A stretch of 51,839 nt of DNA, from contig CABVRO010000010.1 in NCBI GenBank assembly GCA_902500715.1, positions 1-51,839 of the forward strand, read 5' to 3'. Position numbers and translations under genes: made by a program. This DNA is from an uncultured Nitrospira sp. GTDB taxonomy: Bacteria; Nitrospirota; Nitrospiria; Nitrospirales; Nitrospiraceae. The notes below the pieces were generated by a model, which saw only the letters and a list, made by a program, of their open reading frames with translations, had not been told where the DNA came from and made no database searches. Positions 40,145 to 49,187 of the stretch are shown piece after piece. The stretch's first letter is position 1; every line of letters starts with the position of its first letter.

Positions 40145-40999
40145 ATGAATGCGTGGCGCCCTCCGTTCACGATTCATCGAATCTTCCACCCGACCGATTT
40201 TTCGCAGGACAGCCAGGTGGCTTTCGCCCATGCACTCAAGCTGGCGCTGGTGTTTCGCGCCGAGCTGACGATCATGCATGTGGACCCGGCGGTCTCTCCG
40301 GAGGGATTCGAGGACTTCCCCCGTATTCGCCCGACCCTGGCTCGGTGGGGATTGCTGCCGGCATCCAGCTCCAAGGGCGATGTGACCAAACTAGGCATCC
40401 GGATCAGGAAGGTGCGCGCCCTGGCCTCCGATGCCAAACAGGCCATCATTCATCATCTGACGGCATCGCCGACGGATTTGATGGTGCTCGCCACACACCA
40501 GCATGAGGGGTTCGCTCGGTGGATACATCATGCACTCGCAGAACCGGTTTCGCGTGAAATGCAGGTGAAAACGTTGTTTGTCCCGTCGCACGTGGAAGGA
40601 TTTGTTTCCAGAGAGACCGGTCAGACCTCGGTCCAGCGCCTGCTTCTGCCGATTTCCATCCAGCCGCCTTCTCAACCCGCCATCGACGCCGCAAGCGCGC
40701 TGATCTCGGAATTGAGCGCCCCACCCGTCGCGCTGACCCTGGTTCATGCGGGAAAGGAACCGGACGTCCACGCACTGGAACTGCCTCAAAAACCAGGCTG
40801 GTCCTGGAATCAGTTATTCGGCAAAGGCGATCCGGTGGAATGGATTCTGGCGGCCGGCGCCGAGTTCGACGTGGACTTGATTGTCATGGCGACGAAGGCA
40901 CAGGACAGCCTGCTGGACATGCTACGCGGCAGTACCACGGAACGCGTGCTCCGCGGCGCGCGCTGTCCTTTGCTGGCGATTCCGGCCAAACTCATCTGA
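40145..40999 (+). CDS. Universal stress protein, tandem UspA domains
   Basis: The 284-residue protein has two Usp domains. The first (residues ~8-150) begins IHRIFHPTDFSQDSQVAFAHALKLAL and holds LMVLATHQHEG; the second (~160-284) begins VQRLLLPISIQPPSQPAIDAAS and ends LIVMATKAQDSLLDMLRGSTTERVLRGARCPLLAIP. The ATP-binding GxxGx8-9GS pattern is not complete in the first domain; the second ends with a degraded form (LRGSTTERVL), so it may not bind ATP strongly. The family helps cells survive starvation, heat or oxidative stress. It is followed by a 31-base convergent gap to lhr. Confidence 0.85.
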   Translation: MNAWRPPFTIHRIFHPTDFSQDSQVAFAHALKLALVFRAELTIMHVDPAVSPEGFEDFPRIRPTLARWGLLPASSSKGDVTKLGIRIRKVRALASDAKQAIIHHLTASPTDLMVLATHQHEGFARWIHHALAEPVSREMQVKTLFVPSHVEGFVSRETGQTSVQRLLLPISIQPPSQPAIDAASALISELSAPPVALTLVHAGKEPDVHALELPQKPGWSWNQLFGKGDPVEWILAAGAEFDVDLIVMATKAQDSLLDMLRGSTTERVLRGARCPLLAIPAKLI

Positions 41000-41030
41000 T
41001 CCACACAAGCCACGTACGGCAGCCTGTGTA

Positions 41031-44000
41031 TTATCCGCTGACGCGACCGGCCTCGACGACCGGCGACACCTGCCGGTCGTTCGTTTCGCGCCCCGTCACC
41101 GTACGCACGACCATCCCCTCTCGAAAGACCACAAAGTTCGACGGCACCGCGGCAATGCGGGGACCCGGCAGAATGAGGCCTGCGAGGTTCAACGGATCGG
41201 CGGCGGAAATTTTGATATCCTGCTCAGTCGCAGCAGCAGGCCGCTTCCTGAGTGCCCGCAACGCTTCCAATGCGCCGGGCAACGCAAACTGCTCGCCCGT
41301 AAAGCCGCTCACAAACCGCCCCCCGCGAATTTCGCCCGTCAATTCGAGCCGCCGGTAACAGACCAGTAGATCGCGCCAGGATGAGACCGTCGACTCCCGC
41401 CCCAATAAATCCCGGAACACCACGCCATACCGCTGCAACAGCTGTCGCGCCAGATGCTCTGTAGCGCTGATGGCCGAGAGTGGACCGCGCTCAGCCGATC
41501 TCAGGAGCGACCAGCGTCCACCCACATGGCGAGGCCGGCGACTTCGATCCGATGCCTCCGCACGCCGCCGCTTCGGGTCGATCAGCGAACGAAGATTGTC
41601 GAACCCGTCGGCGGTCACCAGGCCGGCTGCGACAAGTTCCCACAAGCCGTCTTCCACTTCGGAGGCCAACAACCTCGTCCCCTGCAACAGCTCGCTGAAA
41701 AAACTCGCGCCTCGCGCCTGCAGGCAATGTCGGATGGCTTGCGCCGAACCACTCAAGCGTGCGGACAGATCGAGGCGCGCCAACTCCTCACCGGCCACCG
41801 CCAGCAAGACCGGCCCATCTTCGCGCGCAAAGATGCCGACGGGCGCAACCCGGGTCGGAATCACCCGGCGCCCCGACACAGGATTCAACTCCTGCATCAG
41901 GCGGGGATGCGGCGTCAGACGACCCCACATCAGTGCGCCGCTCAAACAGAGCCGATCGAGCCACTCCGGCTGATACTTGGCCATGCGAACGCGCAGGATC
42001 TGTGATTCCCAGGCCGAGGCAGCGGCCTCAAATCCACCGAGTTGTTTGACGACTTCAAGAAGCCCGGCTTCTCCGTGCAGGCGCGCGCCGGGCGCCGCAT
42101 GTTGCCACTGAAACAGGAACCGCATGAACTCGGCAGCCGTGACCGGCTCGATTTCTTTGCGCAACCGCCCGATCGTCAACCGGTGAATCCGGGCGAGCAG
42201 GCGGCGATGACACCACTCAACGACGTCACTCGTCGTTCGTGAAGCGTGACTCGAAAATAGGCCACGGAGCAGATGGCCCTGGGACTCGAGTCGCAGAAAC
42301 GTGGACTGAATGTCCGACTCGGACAGATGCAGCGTCCGAGACAGTTCCCCGGCTGACGTTGGCCCGATACTCTCCATCCATCCCAGCACCACCCGGTTCA
42401 GGACCTCTTCCTGCTCAACCTGTTCCGTCGGATCAACCGGGCCGGTCGCCGGATCGATCCTCGCATCGGGAAAGAGCAGGCGAGCGTAATCCCGGTACTC
42501 CGCGGCCAACCATCCCAGCTTCGTCTCTCCCTGCCAGAGAGTCGCGACACGACCGGCCGCCGCCAGCTTCGGCACCAGCAAGTCCCAGCCGGGCATTCGC
42601 TCACAAGGCACCCAGCCCAGCGACAACAGCGCATCGTGGAATTCCTCCGCGTCCCGCACCACCGGCCAGGACTCCTCACTGACCTGATCGATGGCCGATT
42701 GATCCAGCGCGCCCATGCCGCCCGCCAGTTCAGACGGCAAGCTGCGCCGCATATCCACCGCCCGGGCCCGGCGTTCCTCCAACGGCGCGTCATCGAGAAA
42801 GGCATACGGATTGGCGTTCAAGATTTCGTGGCAGAAGGCCGAAGGCATCGGCGTATCGACGGCCAGGCATGTAATCGCACCGCATTCGATCTTCTCCAGC
42901 ACCGCAATCAAGCCGTCGAGATCCATCGCTTCCGTCAGACAATCGCGGATCGTTTCCTGCGCCAACGGATGGTCCGGAATCTGCCGAACCGTTCGCGTTC
43001 CCTGGAAATTATCCTGGCAGGCAATCGCATCGGGAAACACCGCAGCGAGGAGATCTTCGGCGCGCATTCGTTGAATTTGCGGCGGCACCCGCTTCCCTCC
43101 GACAAACCGGAGCAACGCCAGAGCCCGCGCGGCATTCCACCGCCACCGCGTCATGAACATCGGCGCTTGCAGCACCGCCTGCGTGAGCACCTCCCGCAAC
43201 GTGTTGACGTTCAAGAACGCAAACACCGTCTCGAGCGGAAAGCTATGCTTCTCCCCCAACGAGAGGACGATGCCTTCATCCGTGGCGGCGGCCTGCAACT
43301 CGAAGTCGAACGTCACACAAAACCGCTTCCGCAATGCCAATCCCCAGGCTCGATTGATGCGCCCGCCGAACGGCGCATGGATGACCAGCTGCATCCCGCC
43401 GCTTTCGTCGAAGAATCGCTCCGCCACGACGGTCTGCTGCGTCGGGACCGTCCCCAGCACCGCCTTGCCTGCCAGGATATATTCGACCGCCTGTTGCGCC
43501 CCCCGTTGATCGAGGCCGCATTCCTGCTTCAGCCATTGCACCGGCGGTGCAGAAGCCGTGGAGAGGGCCTGGTCGGCAGCAAGTCGATGGTCGATGTCGG
43601 ACTTCAGCCGTGCCACTTCCGCCGACAGTTCCGCCGTACGGGCCGGCGCTTCCCCGCGCCAGAACGGAATCGTCGGCGGAGCGCCTTGTGCATCCTCTAC
43701 CCGCATCTTGCCGGCCTCCACACCTTTGATCCTCCAGGACGTGTTGCCCAGGAGGATGATGTCTCCGGCCAAACTCTCGACGGCGAAATCCTCGTCGACC
43801 GACCCCACCACCGTGCCGTCCGGCTCCGCAATCACGGCATAGTTGGCCGTGTCGGGGATCGCCCCACCTGAGGTGATGGCCGCCAGGCGAGCGCCGCGAC
43901 GGCCCCGAATGTGGCGATTGATGCGGTCGTGATGGAGGTAGGCCCGTCCCCGGCCCCGGCTGGTCACGTACCCATCGGCGAGCATGGTGACGACGGCATC

Positions 44001-45410
44001 GAAGGTCGACCGATCCAGATCGCGGTAGGGCATCGCGCGCCGGCAGAGATCGTAGAGCTCCGCCTCCTCCCACGATTGAGTCGCCGCGGCGGCTACGATC
44101 TGCTGGGCTAATACATCCAGCGGCGCAGGCGGTACCTCGATGCGGTCCAGCACTCCGGCCCTGATCGCCCGGATCAACGCGGCGCATTCGATCAATTCGT
44201 CGCGGGTGGTCGCAAAGAGCCGGCCCTTGGGAATGGCATGAACCCAATGGCCCGCGCGCCCGATCCGCTGGAGTCCGGTGGCGATCGACCGCGGCGACCC
44301 GATCTGGCATACGAGATCGACGGTTCCGACATCGATGCCGAGTTCCAGCGAGGCCGTGGCCACCACCACGCGCACCGCGCCCGTTTTCAATCGATCTTCG
44401 GCCGACAGGCGGATCGTTCGCGACAGACTGCCGTGATGCGCCGCCACCACCTCGTCCCCCAGATGCCGCAACCGCTCTTCCAAATAGTGCGAGACCCGCT
44501 CAGCCAGCCGTCGCGTATTCACAAACACCAGGGTGGAACGATGCGCTTCGACCAGCGCGGCGACACGATCATAGATATCGCTCCAGATCGCATTCGTCGC
44601 GACGGCCCCGAGTTCATCCTTCGGCACTTCCACGGCCAGATCCATATCGCGGCGATGGCCCACATCGATGACCATTGCGTCGTTCGTCGTTCGTATCTCA
44701 TCGTTCGTCCCGTCGCCCACGAGATAGGCTTCACGCTTCACGATTGAGGAGGTTCTATTTCCGACCAAAAACTCCGCGATGGTTTCGATGGGCCGCTGCG
44801 TTGCCGACAGGCCGATGCGTTGAACCTCGGCGCCGGTGAGCGCCGTTACCCGCTCCAGCGACAGGGCCAGATGCGCCCCTCGCTTATTGGGCGCCACGGC
44901 ATGAATTTCATCCACGATGACCGTGCGCACGGTCTTCAGCATGGTCCGGCTTTTTTCTGCCGTCAGCAGGAGAAACAACGATTCGGGAGTTGTGATTAGA
45001 ATGTGCGGCGGCCGCCGAAGCATCTGTTGCCGCTCGGTCATGGGCGTGTCGCCGGTACGGACGATCACCCGCAGCTCCGGCAGCAGCAGGCCGGCAGCCA
45101 ACGCGGCCTGCCCGATCTCGTTGAGCGGCTGTTGCAGATTTTTCTGCACATCGTTGCTTAGGGCTTTCAGCGGGGAGACATAGAGCACCTGCGTCTCATC
45201 CCGCAGCGCACAGCGTACCGCCTGCTGAAAGAGCGTATCGATGCAGGAGAGAAAGGCCGCGAGGGTCTTCCCCGAACCCGTCGGCGCTGAAATCAGCACG
45301 TCACCACCGGATTGAATCGCAGGCCAGGCCTGCATCTGAACATTCGTCGCAGAGACGAATCGGGTCGTGAACCACTCGGCAATGATGGGATGAAACGGCA
45401 GGGCGGACAT
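41031..45410 (-). CDS. lhr: Large helicase-related protein Lhr (DEAD/H superfamily 2)
   Basis: This 1459-residue ATP-dependent DNA helicase is similar to long Lhr of E. coli (about 1540 residues). Motifs: I APTGSGKT, II VDEIHAVAPNKRGAHLALSLERV, III GLSATQ, then in the second domain FVNTRRLAERVSHYL and VVATASLELGIDVGTVDLVCQIGSPRSIATGLQRIGRAGH. A winged helix and the Lhr core domain (~500-880) and the C-terminal extension follow. Two insertions not usual in Lhr carry translations of a dispersed repeat: residues ~218-243 (SIVKREAYLVGDGTND...) and ~1050-1061 (SSHASRTTSDV). Both keep the frame. ATG 45410 starts family-like sequence (MSALPFHPIIAEWF). Lhr is linked to DNA repair; no operon partner is visible. 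Confidence 0.9.
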   Translation of the reverse strand: MSALPFHPIIAEWFTTRFVSATNVQMQAWPAIQSGGDVLISAPTGSGKTLAAFLSCIDTLFQQAVRCALRDETQVLYVSPLKALSNDVQKNLQQPLNEIGQAALAAGLLLPELRVIVRTGDTPMTERQQMLRRPPHILITTPESLFLLLTAEKSRTMLKTVRTVIVDEIHAVAPNKRGAHLALSLERVTALTGAEVQRIGLSATQRPIETIAEFLVGNRTSSIVKREAYLVGDGTNDEIRTTNDAMVIDVGHRRDMDLAVEVPKDELGAVATNAIWSDIYDRVAALVEAHRSTLVFVNTRRLAERVSHYLEERLRHLGDEVVAAHHGSLSRTIRLSAEDRLKTGAVRVVVATASLELGIDVGTVDLVCQIGSPRSIATGLQRIGRAGHWVHAIPKGRLFATTRDELIECAALIRAIRAGVLDRIEVPPAPLDVLAQQIVAAAATQSWEEAELYDLCRRAMPYRDLDRSTFDAVVTMLADGYVTSRGRGRAYLHHDRINRHIRGRRGARLAAITSGGAIPDTANYAVIAEPDGTVVGSVDEDFAVESLAGDIILLGNTSWRIKGVEAGKMRVEDAQGAPPTIPFWRGEAPARTAELSAEVARLKSDIDHRLAADQALSTASAPPVQWLKQECGLDQRGAQQAVEYILAGKAVLGTVPTQQTVVAERFFDESGGMQLVIHAPFGGRINRAWGLALRKRFCVTFDFELQAAATDEGIVLSLGEKHSFPLETVFAFLNVNTLREVLTQAVLQAPMFMTRWRWNAARALALLRFVGGKRVPPQIQRMRAEDLLAAVFPDAIACQDNFQGTRTVRQIPDHPLAQETIRDCLTEAMDLDGLIAVLEKIECGAITCLAVDTPMPSAFCHEILNANPYAFLDDAPLEERRARAVDMRRSLPSELAGGMGALDQSAIDQVSEESWPVVRDAEEFHDALLSLGWVPCERMPGWDLLVPKLAAAGRVATLWQGETKLGWLAAEYRDYARLLFPDARIDPATGPVDPTEQVEQEEVLNRVVLGWMESIGPTSAGELSRTLHLSESDIQSTFLRLESQGHLLRGLFSSHASRTTSDVVEWCHRRLLARIHRLTIGRLRKEIEPVTAAEFMRFLFQWQHAAPGARLHGEAGLLEVVKQLGGFEAAASAWESQILRVRMAKYQPEWLDRLCLSGALMWGRLTPHPRLMQELNPVSGRRVIPTRVAPVGIFAREDGPVLLAVAGEELARLDLSARLSGSAQAIRHCLQARGASFFSELLQGTRLLASEVEDGLWELVAAGLVTADGFDNLRSLIDPKRRRAEASDRSRRPRHVGGRWSLLRSAERGPLSAISATEHLARQLLQRYGVVFRDLLGRESTVSSWRDLLVCYRRLELTGEIRGGRFVSGFTGEQFALPGALEALRALRKRPAAATEQDIKISAADPLNLAGLILPGPRIAAVPSNFVVFREGMVVRTVTGRETNDRQVSPVVEAGRVSG
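42231..42249. repeat. In-frame repeat word inside lhr (C-terminal part)
   Basis: CGTCGTTCGTGAAGCGTGA differs by one base from the word at 4665-4683 between sthA and tenA. It encodes part of SHASRTTSD, absent from the usual Lhr sequence here (family ...RF...EEWCHRRLLARIHR). Confidence 0.55.
44678..44748. repeat. In-frame repeat insertion inside lhr (after helicase motif III)
   Basis: The ~70 bases contain CGTCGTTCGTCGTTCGTATCTC and ACGAGATAGGCTTCACGCTTCACGAT, words shared with intergenic repeats (4665-4770, 23633). The ATCTC/GAGAT arms are inverted. The translation is an extra ~25 residues (SIVKREAYLVGDGTND...) between SATQ and VIDVGHRRDMDLAVEVP. The interruption keeps the frame. Confidence 0.55.
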
Positions 45411-45624
45411 TAGAGAATCATCGTAGCACAACGGGAAACGACAACACATCGTGCAAGCCGCCACCGATGCGGATTAAGGAGATGGAAGACGAGGCAGCGG
45501 CGATCCTGACCATGGGGAGGTTCAGAACAGAGAGAACGGGCCGATCAGAACCGGCGTGATGCGACGCGACTGACGATATTCACGAGACGCTTCGGAGGAA
45601 ATGTTTCGAGAGGTGGGCTTCGTC

Positions 45625-45828
45625 CTATTGTCCCCCGTAGGTTTTCAGGATGTCGTAGGAGAGCCGGCATTCACTGCAGTAGTCTCTGGAAAACCGCACC
45701 AGAGAGGGCGGCACGACATGTCGTGCCAAGTAACTGGGAAAGTCGACCCAGCTGGTTGTCCCCCAGGGCGAGGCCCCCTCATCACGAACCCGGCGGCACA
45801 ACTCACACATCGGTACGACTCGAACCAT
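45625..45828 (-). CDS. Small protein with two CxxC motifs, zinc-binding candidate
   Basis: The 67-residue protein reads MVRVVPMCELCRRVRDEGASPWG, then WVDFPSYLARHVVPPSLVRFSRDYCSECRLSYDI. CELC and CSEC are spaced as a zinc ribbon-like or iron-binding pair; I cannot name the family. Start 45828 is favoured by AAAGGAG 8 bases upstream; the frame is open farther but overlaps the regulator. It is the last gene of a minus-strand unit with a lone receiver, NarL-type regulator and kinase. Confidence 0.65.
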   Translation of the reverse strand: MVRVVPMCELCRRVRDEGASPWGTTSWVDFPSYLARHVVPPSLVRFSRDYCSECRLSYDILKTYGGQ

Positions 45829-45877
45829 CGTCGGTCTCCTTTTGCGCGAATCCATCGCATGGCCGGACAGCAAGCGG

Positions 45878-46297
45878 TCAGGTGTCTTTCGTGCGAGCCA
45901 CCCGCGTGTGAAGACCATCCGGACAGCAGACCCGTTCACCTTGCAGCACCCGGCCGAGATAATGCCCGAGATCGACCGTGAGATGCTTGACGAGATATCC
46001 CCTGGCGCCTGCCTCGAACGCGGCCGTGACGTAGACAGGGTCTTCGTGCGAAGAGAAAAACACGACCTTGCTGCTCGGCATCGTCTCATACAACTGCCGC
46101 GCAGCCCCGAGCCCTTCGAGAAACGAGAGGGAGAAATCCAGAATGACCAACTCCGGCGCGATTTTCCTTGCAATCACTACAACGGTTTCCGCTTCAGTTT
46201 CGGAAGACACAACTTCATAGTGAGGTTCCAACAGAATCTCCAGAAAGGCCAGCATAGCCCGTGATGTATCGCCGATGAGGACACGTGGACGTGACAT
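45878..46297 (-). CDS. Stand-alone response-regulator receiver domain
   Basis: A 139-residue CheY-like receiver without output domain: MSRPRVLIGDTSRAMLAFLEIL (only one of the usual acidic pair, Asp), the phospho-acceptor in LVILDFSLSFLEGL, and SYLVK-type GYLVKHLTVD with the conserved lysine. It keeps VVFFSSHED. Missing one acidic residue may alter magnesium binding. The start is ATG 46297 or 46309; upstream frame is open to a GTG. It lies downstream of the kinase/NarL pair and could be an alternate phosphate sink. Confidence 0.8.
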   Translation of the reverse strand: MSRPRVLIGDTSRAMLAFLEILLEPHYEVVSSETEAETVVVIARKIAPELVILDFSLSFLEGLGAARQLYETMPSSKVVFFSSHEDPVYVTAAFEAGARGYLVKHLTVDLGHYLGRVLQGERVCCPDGLHTRVARTKDT

Positions 46298-46462
46298 TCT
46301 CTTTCTCATATTCCTACGAGTCACTGCTTAGAAACGGAGACGCATAGTAGACAAGTGAAGGGAAAACCACACGCGTAATAACGCGGGTCTGAATGGTTAA
46401 AAAATACCTGCGCTCTGACTGGTAAATCAAGGGCCGAAGGCGAGGTACCGGTAGGAAGGTGC

Positions 46463-47107
46463 CTACATCTGGCTGGTTAGCCCCTGTGCGAGGGCATATT
46501 TGACGAGCTCGACGGTGGTGTGAAGATTGAGCTGTTCCATGATCTGGCCTTTATGGAACTCAACCGTGCGCGGGGAGATTTTGAGGGTGCCGGCAATATC
46601 CTTCACTGTATGGCCTTCGGCCAGCAATTGCAGGACTTCGCGCTGGCGGGTGGTCAGTTCCGGACCCGACGGTGCCACGCCGTCGATCCCGCGCAACATG
46701 CTTTCCACCACATCCTTGGTCACCAGAGGGGTCACGTAGAAGTTCCCGCTCCGCACAGCTCGTATCGCCTGCCCCAGTTCTTCGCCCACGCAGCGTTTGA
46801 GCAGGTAGGCGGAGGCGCCGGCCTCGAAGGCCGCCCGCACATAGGCCGGATCGGCATGCATCGTAATAAAGACCACTTTGATCTGGGGAAACTTGACCTT
46901 CAGGACACGGGCCGCATCGATCCCGTTCAACACCGGCATCGAGATGTCGAGAATCACGATATCCGGCTTCAACTCCGGAATGGCCTCCAGCAGGGCACGC
47001 CCGTCCCCCACGGTCCCGACCAGTTCACACTGGTCATCCAGCAGTCGCCGAAATCCTTCCAACACCAGGGTGTGATCATCCGCCAGCAGCACACGTGGTA
47101 GGGTCAT
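46463..47107 (-). CDS. NarL/FixJ-family response regulator
   Basis: This 214-residue two-domain regulator has a receiver (1-125: VLLADDHTLVLEGFRRLL acidic pair, DIVILDISMPVLNG acceptor, ASAYLLKRCVGEE lysine) and a LuxR-type helix-turn-helix (150-214: LTTRQREVLQLLAEGHTVKDIAGTLKISPRTVEFHKGQIMEQL). It overlaps the kinase gene by 4 bases (ATGA), so the two are made together and probably form one two-component system. Targets are unknown. Confidence 0.92.
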   Translation of the reverse strand: MTLPRVLLADDHTLVLEGFRRLLDDQCELVGTVGDGRALLEAIPELKPDIVILDISMPVLNGIDAARVLKVKFPQIKVVFITMHADPAYVRAAFEAGASAYLLKRCVGEELGQAIRAVRSGNFYVTPLVTKDVVESMLRGIDGVAPSGPELTTRQREVLQLLAEGHTVKDIAGTLKISPRTVEFHKGQIMEQLNLHTTVELVKYALAQGLTSQM

Positions 47108-48246
47108 GTCGCCACCCGCGCTAACGGTACATACATCGACACCGTCGTTCCCCTTCCCGGAATAGATTCCACCTCGCAGGATCCCTGCACCGCCAGCACA
47201 CGCTCTCGCATGTTCAACAACCCCAAGCCACCCTCGGCCCGATCGATCGCCAGCTGATCGAACCCTCTGCCGTCGTCACGCACCACTACGACCAGCCCCT
47301 CGTCTTCGACCGTCACTTCCACCTCCACCCGGGTAGCCTTGGCATGTCGCGCAATATTCGACAGACTTTCCTGAATCACCCGGTACACAGCGGTCGATGT
47401 GGTTTTGTCGAGCTGGTGATCGAGCGGTTGATGCACAAACAACGCCTTCACCCCTGTACGGCTCGAAAAGTCATCCAGCAACCGCTGCAAGGCCGCTTTC
47501 AACCCCAGATCATCCAGGATGGAAGGATGGAATCGATACGCCATAAACCGCACATCGTCCGACAGCTCCTCCAGCCCCTTCAGAGCGTTGCGGATACCTT
47601 CCTGAGCTTCCGTCGGAGCGGAACCGATCCGCCGGTCGACTGCCTGCAAATCCAGCATCAGCAAGGCCAGCCGTTGATTGATGTCATCGTGCAAATCCTG
47701 TGCGATCCGCCGGCGCTCCTCTTCCTGGGCCGTGAGAATCCGACCGGTCAACGTATGCAGCTGCTCTTCGCTTCGCTCCAAGGCCAGACGGCTCGCGGCC
47801 AGGTCCGCCGTACGCGCCTCCACGCCTTGCTCAAGCCGCTCGTTGACGTCCTTCAGCAGTAACTCCGTGCGCCGCCGCTGATAGATAAACATGACCGGAG
47901 TCCAGATGCCGAACAGGCTGAAGAAGTGATTGCCCCACTCAAACCATGCCGGAAGGCCCGGCACACGGGGACTGAATGGAGCGGCCATGATGGTCAAGAG
48001 CGAGCAGGTGCCGGCTGTGACGATCGGCAGCCATCGGTATGGGCTGGCGGCAGACAGAAAGACAACGGCACTGTAGAGCACCGCATTCGCCACTCCGAGC
48101 GGCAACTGGAGATCCAGAATGAAAAAGACGCATGCCAGCAGGCCCGCCGCCCCGACCATGGGACGCTGTCGCCGATGCGACGGGTCGTAGGCCGATTGCC
48201 TGCTCGCTTTCCCCGTCTCCTCCTGCCTGGCGCTGAAGGGTCCCAT
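47104..48246 (-). CDS. Membrane sensor histidine kinase (HisKA_3 type)
   Basis: This 380-residue NarX/DegS-type kinase has an N-terminal set of hydrophobic segments (residues ~30-115: AAGLLACVFFILDLQL, VLYSAVVFLSAASPY, LPIVTAGTCSLLTIMAAP, FFSLFGIWTPVMFIY), a coiled linker (LNERLEQGVEARTADLAASRLALERSEEQL), the dimerisation motif with the phospho-histidine in EERRRIAQDLHDDINQRLALLMLDLQ, and an ATPase domain with DDGRGFDQLA and GGLGLLNMRERVLAVQG. No large periplasmic sensor is present, so it senses within or at the membrane. It is coupled to the NarL-type regulator downstream. Confidence 0.9.
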   Translation of the reverse strand: MGPFSARQEETGKASRQSAYDPSHRRQRPMVGAAGLLACVFFILDLQLPLGVANAVLYSAVVFLSAASPYRWLPIVTAGTCSLLTIMAAPFSPRVPGLPAWFEWGNHFFSLFGIWTPVMFIYQRRRTELLLKDVNERLEQGVEARTADLAASRLALERSEEQLHTLTGRILTAQEEERRRIAQDLHDDINQRLALLMLDLQAVDRRIGSAPTEAQEGIRNALKGLEELSDDVRFMAYRFHPSILDDLGLKAALQRLLDDFSSRTGVKALFVHQPLDHQLDKTTSTAVYRVIQESLSNIARHAKATRVEVEVTVEDEGLVVVVRDDGRGFDQLAIDRAEGGLGLLNMRERVLAVQGSCEVESIPGRGTTVSMYVPLARVAT

Positions 48247-48347
48247 AGGGGCAGGATCTTAGCATGTGTCGCTCGCCGGAGACCAGAACCAGAATAAGCC
48301 GGAGTCGACCGCAGCAAACCGATCAGCCGTTCAGGTATGATGCGCCG

Positions 48348-49166
48348 ATGACCACGCCGCGCTCTCTCGTCATTCTGGGATCCGGGTATACCGGCCGCTG
48401 GATTTACAAGTTGGCCGTGCAACAATCCTTGCCCATCCTGGCCAGCAGCCGTCGGCCCGATCGCCACTTGAGTGAGATCGATCCATCGAGACGCATTCGA
48501 TTCGACCTGGCCGAACCGAGCACCTGGTCCGGACTTCCTGCCGGCGCAGACCTGATCTGGACATTTCCCGCCACGCCGCTCGAAGAAGTCCAAGCATTTG
48601 CCCGACACTCTTGCCGCCCTCCCGGAAGGCTGGTGGTGCTGGGCAGCACCTCTGCGTACGACCGGGAAGGCAGCCCTGTGGATGACCTTCCTCCCTGGAT
48701 CGACGAAACCTATCCCCTCAATACCGGCCTTCCCCGCGTGCAGGGCGAAGAGTACCTGCGTATGCATCACGGAGCGATCATTCTACGCGTCGCCGGCATC
48801 TACGGCCCGAATCGAAATCCCGTGGAATGGATCCGGCAAGGGCGTGTCGGTCCGACGAACAAGTTCGTCAACCTCATCCATGTCGAAGATCTGGCGCACC
48901 TCTGTCTCCTGGCGCTGCAACGCGGACAGGCCGGAGACACCTACAATGTGAGCGACGGACACCCGCGCCGCTGGGCCGATATTTGCGCGGAAGTCTCCGG
49001 CAGATGGGGGGTCGTGAGTGCTCGACAGGTAGATCGCAGCGAATCAGGCAAACGCATCAGGAATCACAAGATCCTGACACATGTGGGGTATACGCTCCGA
49101 CACCCGGAACTCTATGACGCGCTTCAGTCGATCGAAGCGCACAGGCAGCCCCCGATCAGGCGGTGA
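48348..49166 (+). CDS. NAD-dependent epimerase/dehydratase-like (SDR) protein
   Basis: The 272-residue SDR-fold protein has a Rossmann motif at the N-terminus in reduced form (LVILGSGYTGRWIYKLA, GxGYTGR as in YeeZ-type proteins), LGSTSAYDREG where the SDR serine lies, RVQGEEYLRM in place of the YxxxK pair, and LRVAGIYGPNRNP. The catalytic Tyr-Lys is not seen, so it resembles YeeZ-like atypical SDRs of unknown activity. ATG 48348 begins the Rossmann fold. It is divergent from the kinase by ~100 bases. Confidence 0.8.
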   Translation: MTTPRSLVILGSGYTGRWIYKLAVQQSLPILASSRRPDRHLSEIDPSRRIRFDLAEPSTWSGLPAGADLIWTFPATPLEEVQAFARHSCRPPGRLVVLGSTSAYDREGSPVDDLPPWIDETYPLNTGLPRVQGEEYLRMHHGAIILRVAGIYGPNRNPVEWIRQGRVGPTNKFVNLIHVEDLAHLCLLALQRGQAGDTYNVSDGHPRRWADICAEVSGRWGVVSARQVDRSESGKRIRNHKILTHVGYTLRHPELYDALQSIEAHRQPPIRR

Positions 49167-49187
49167 GAGTCCGTGGACGACCGGTGT

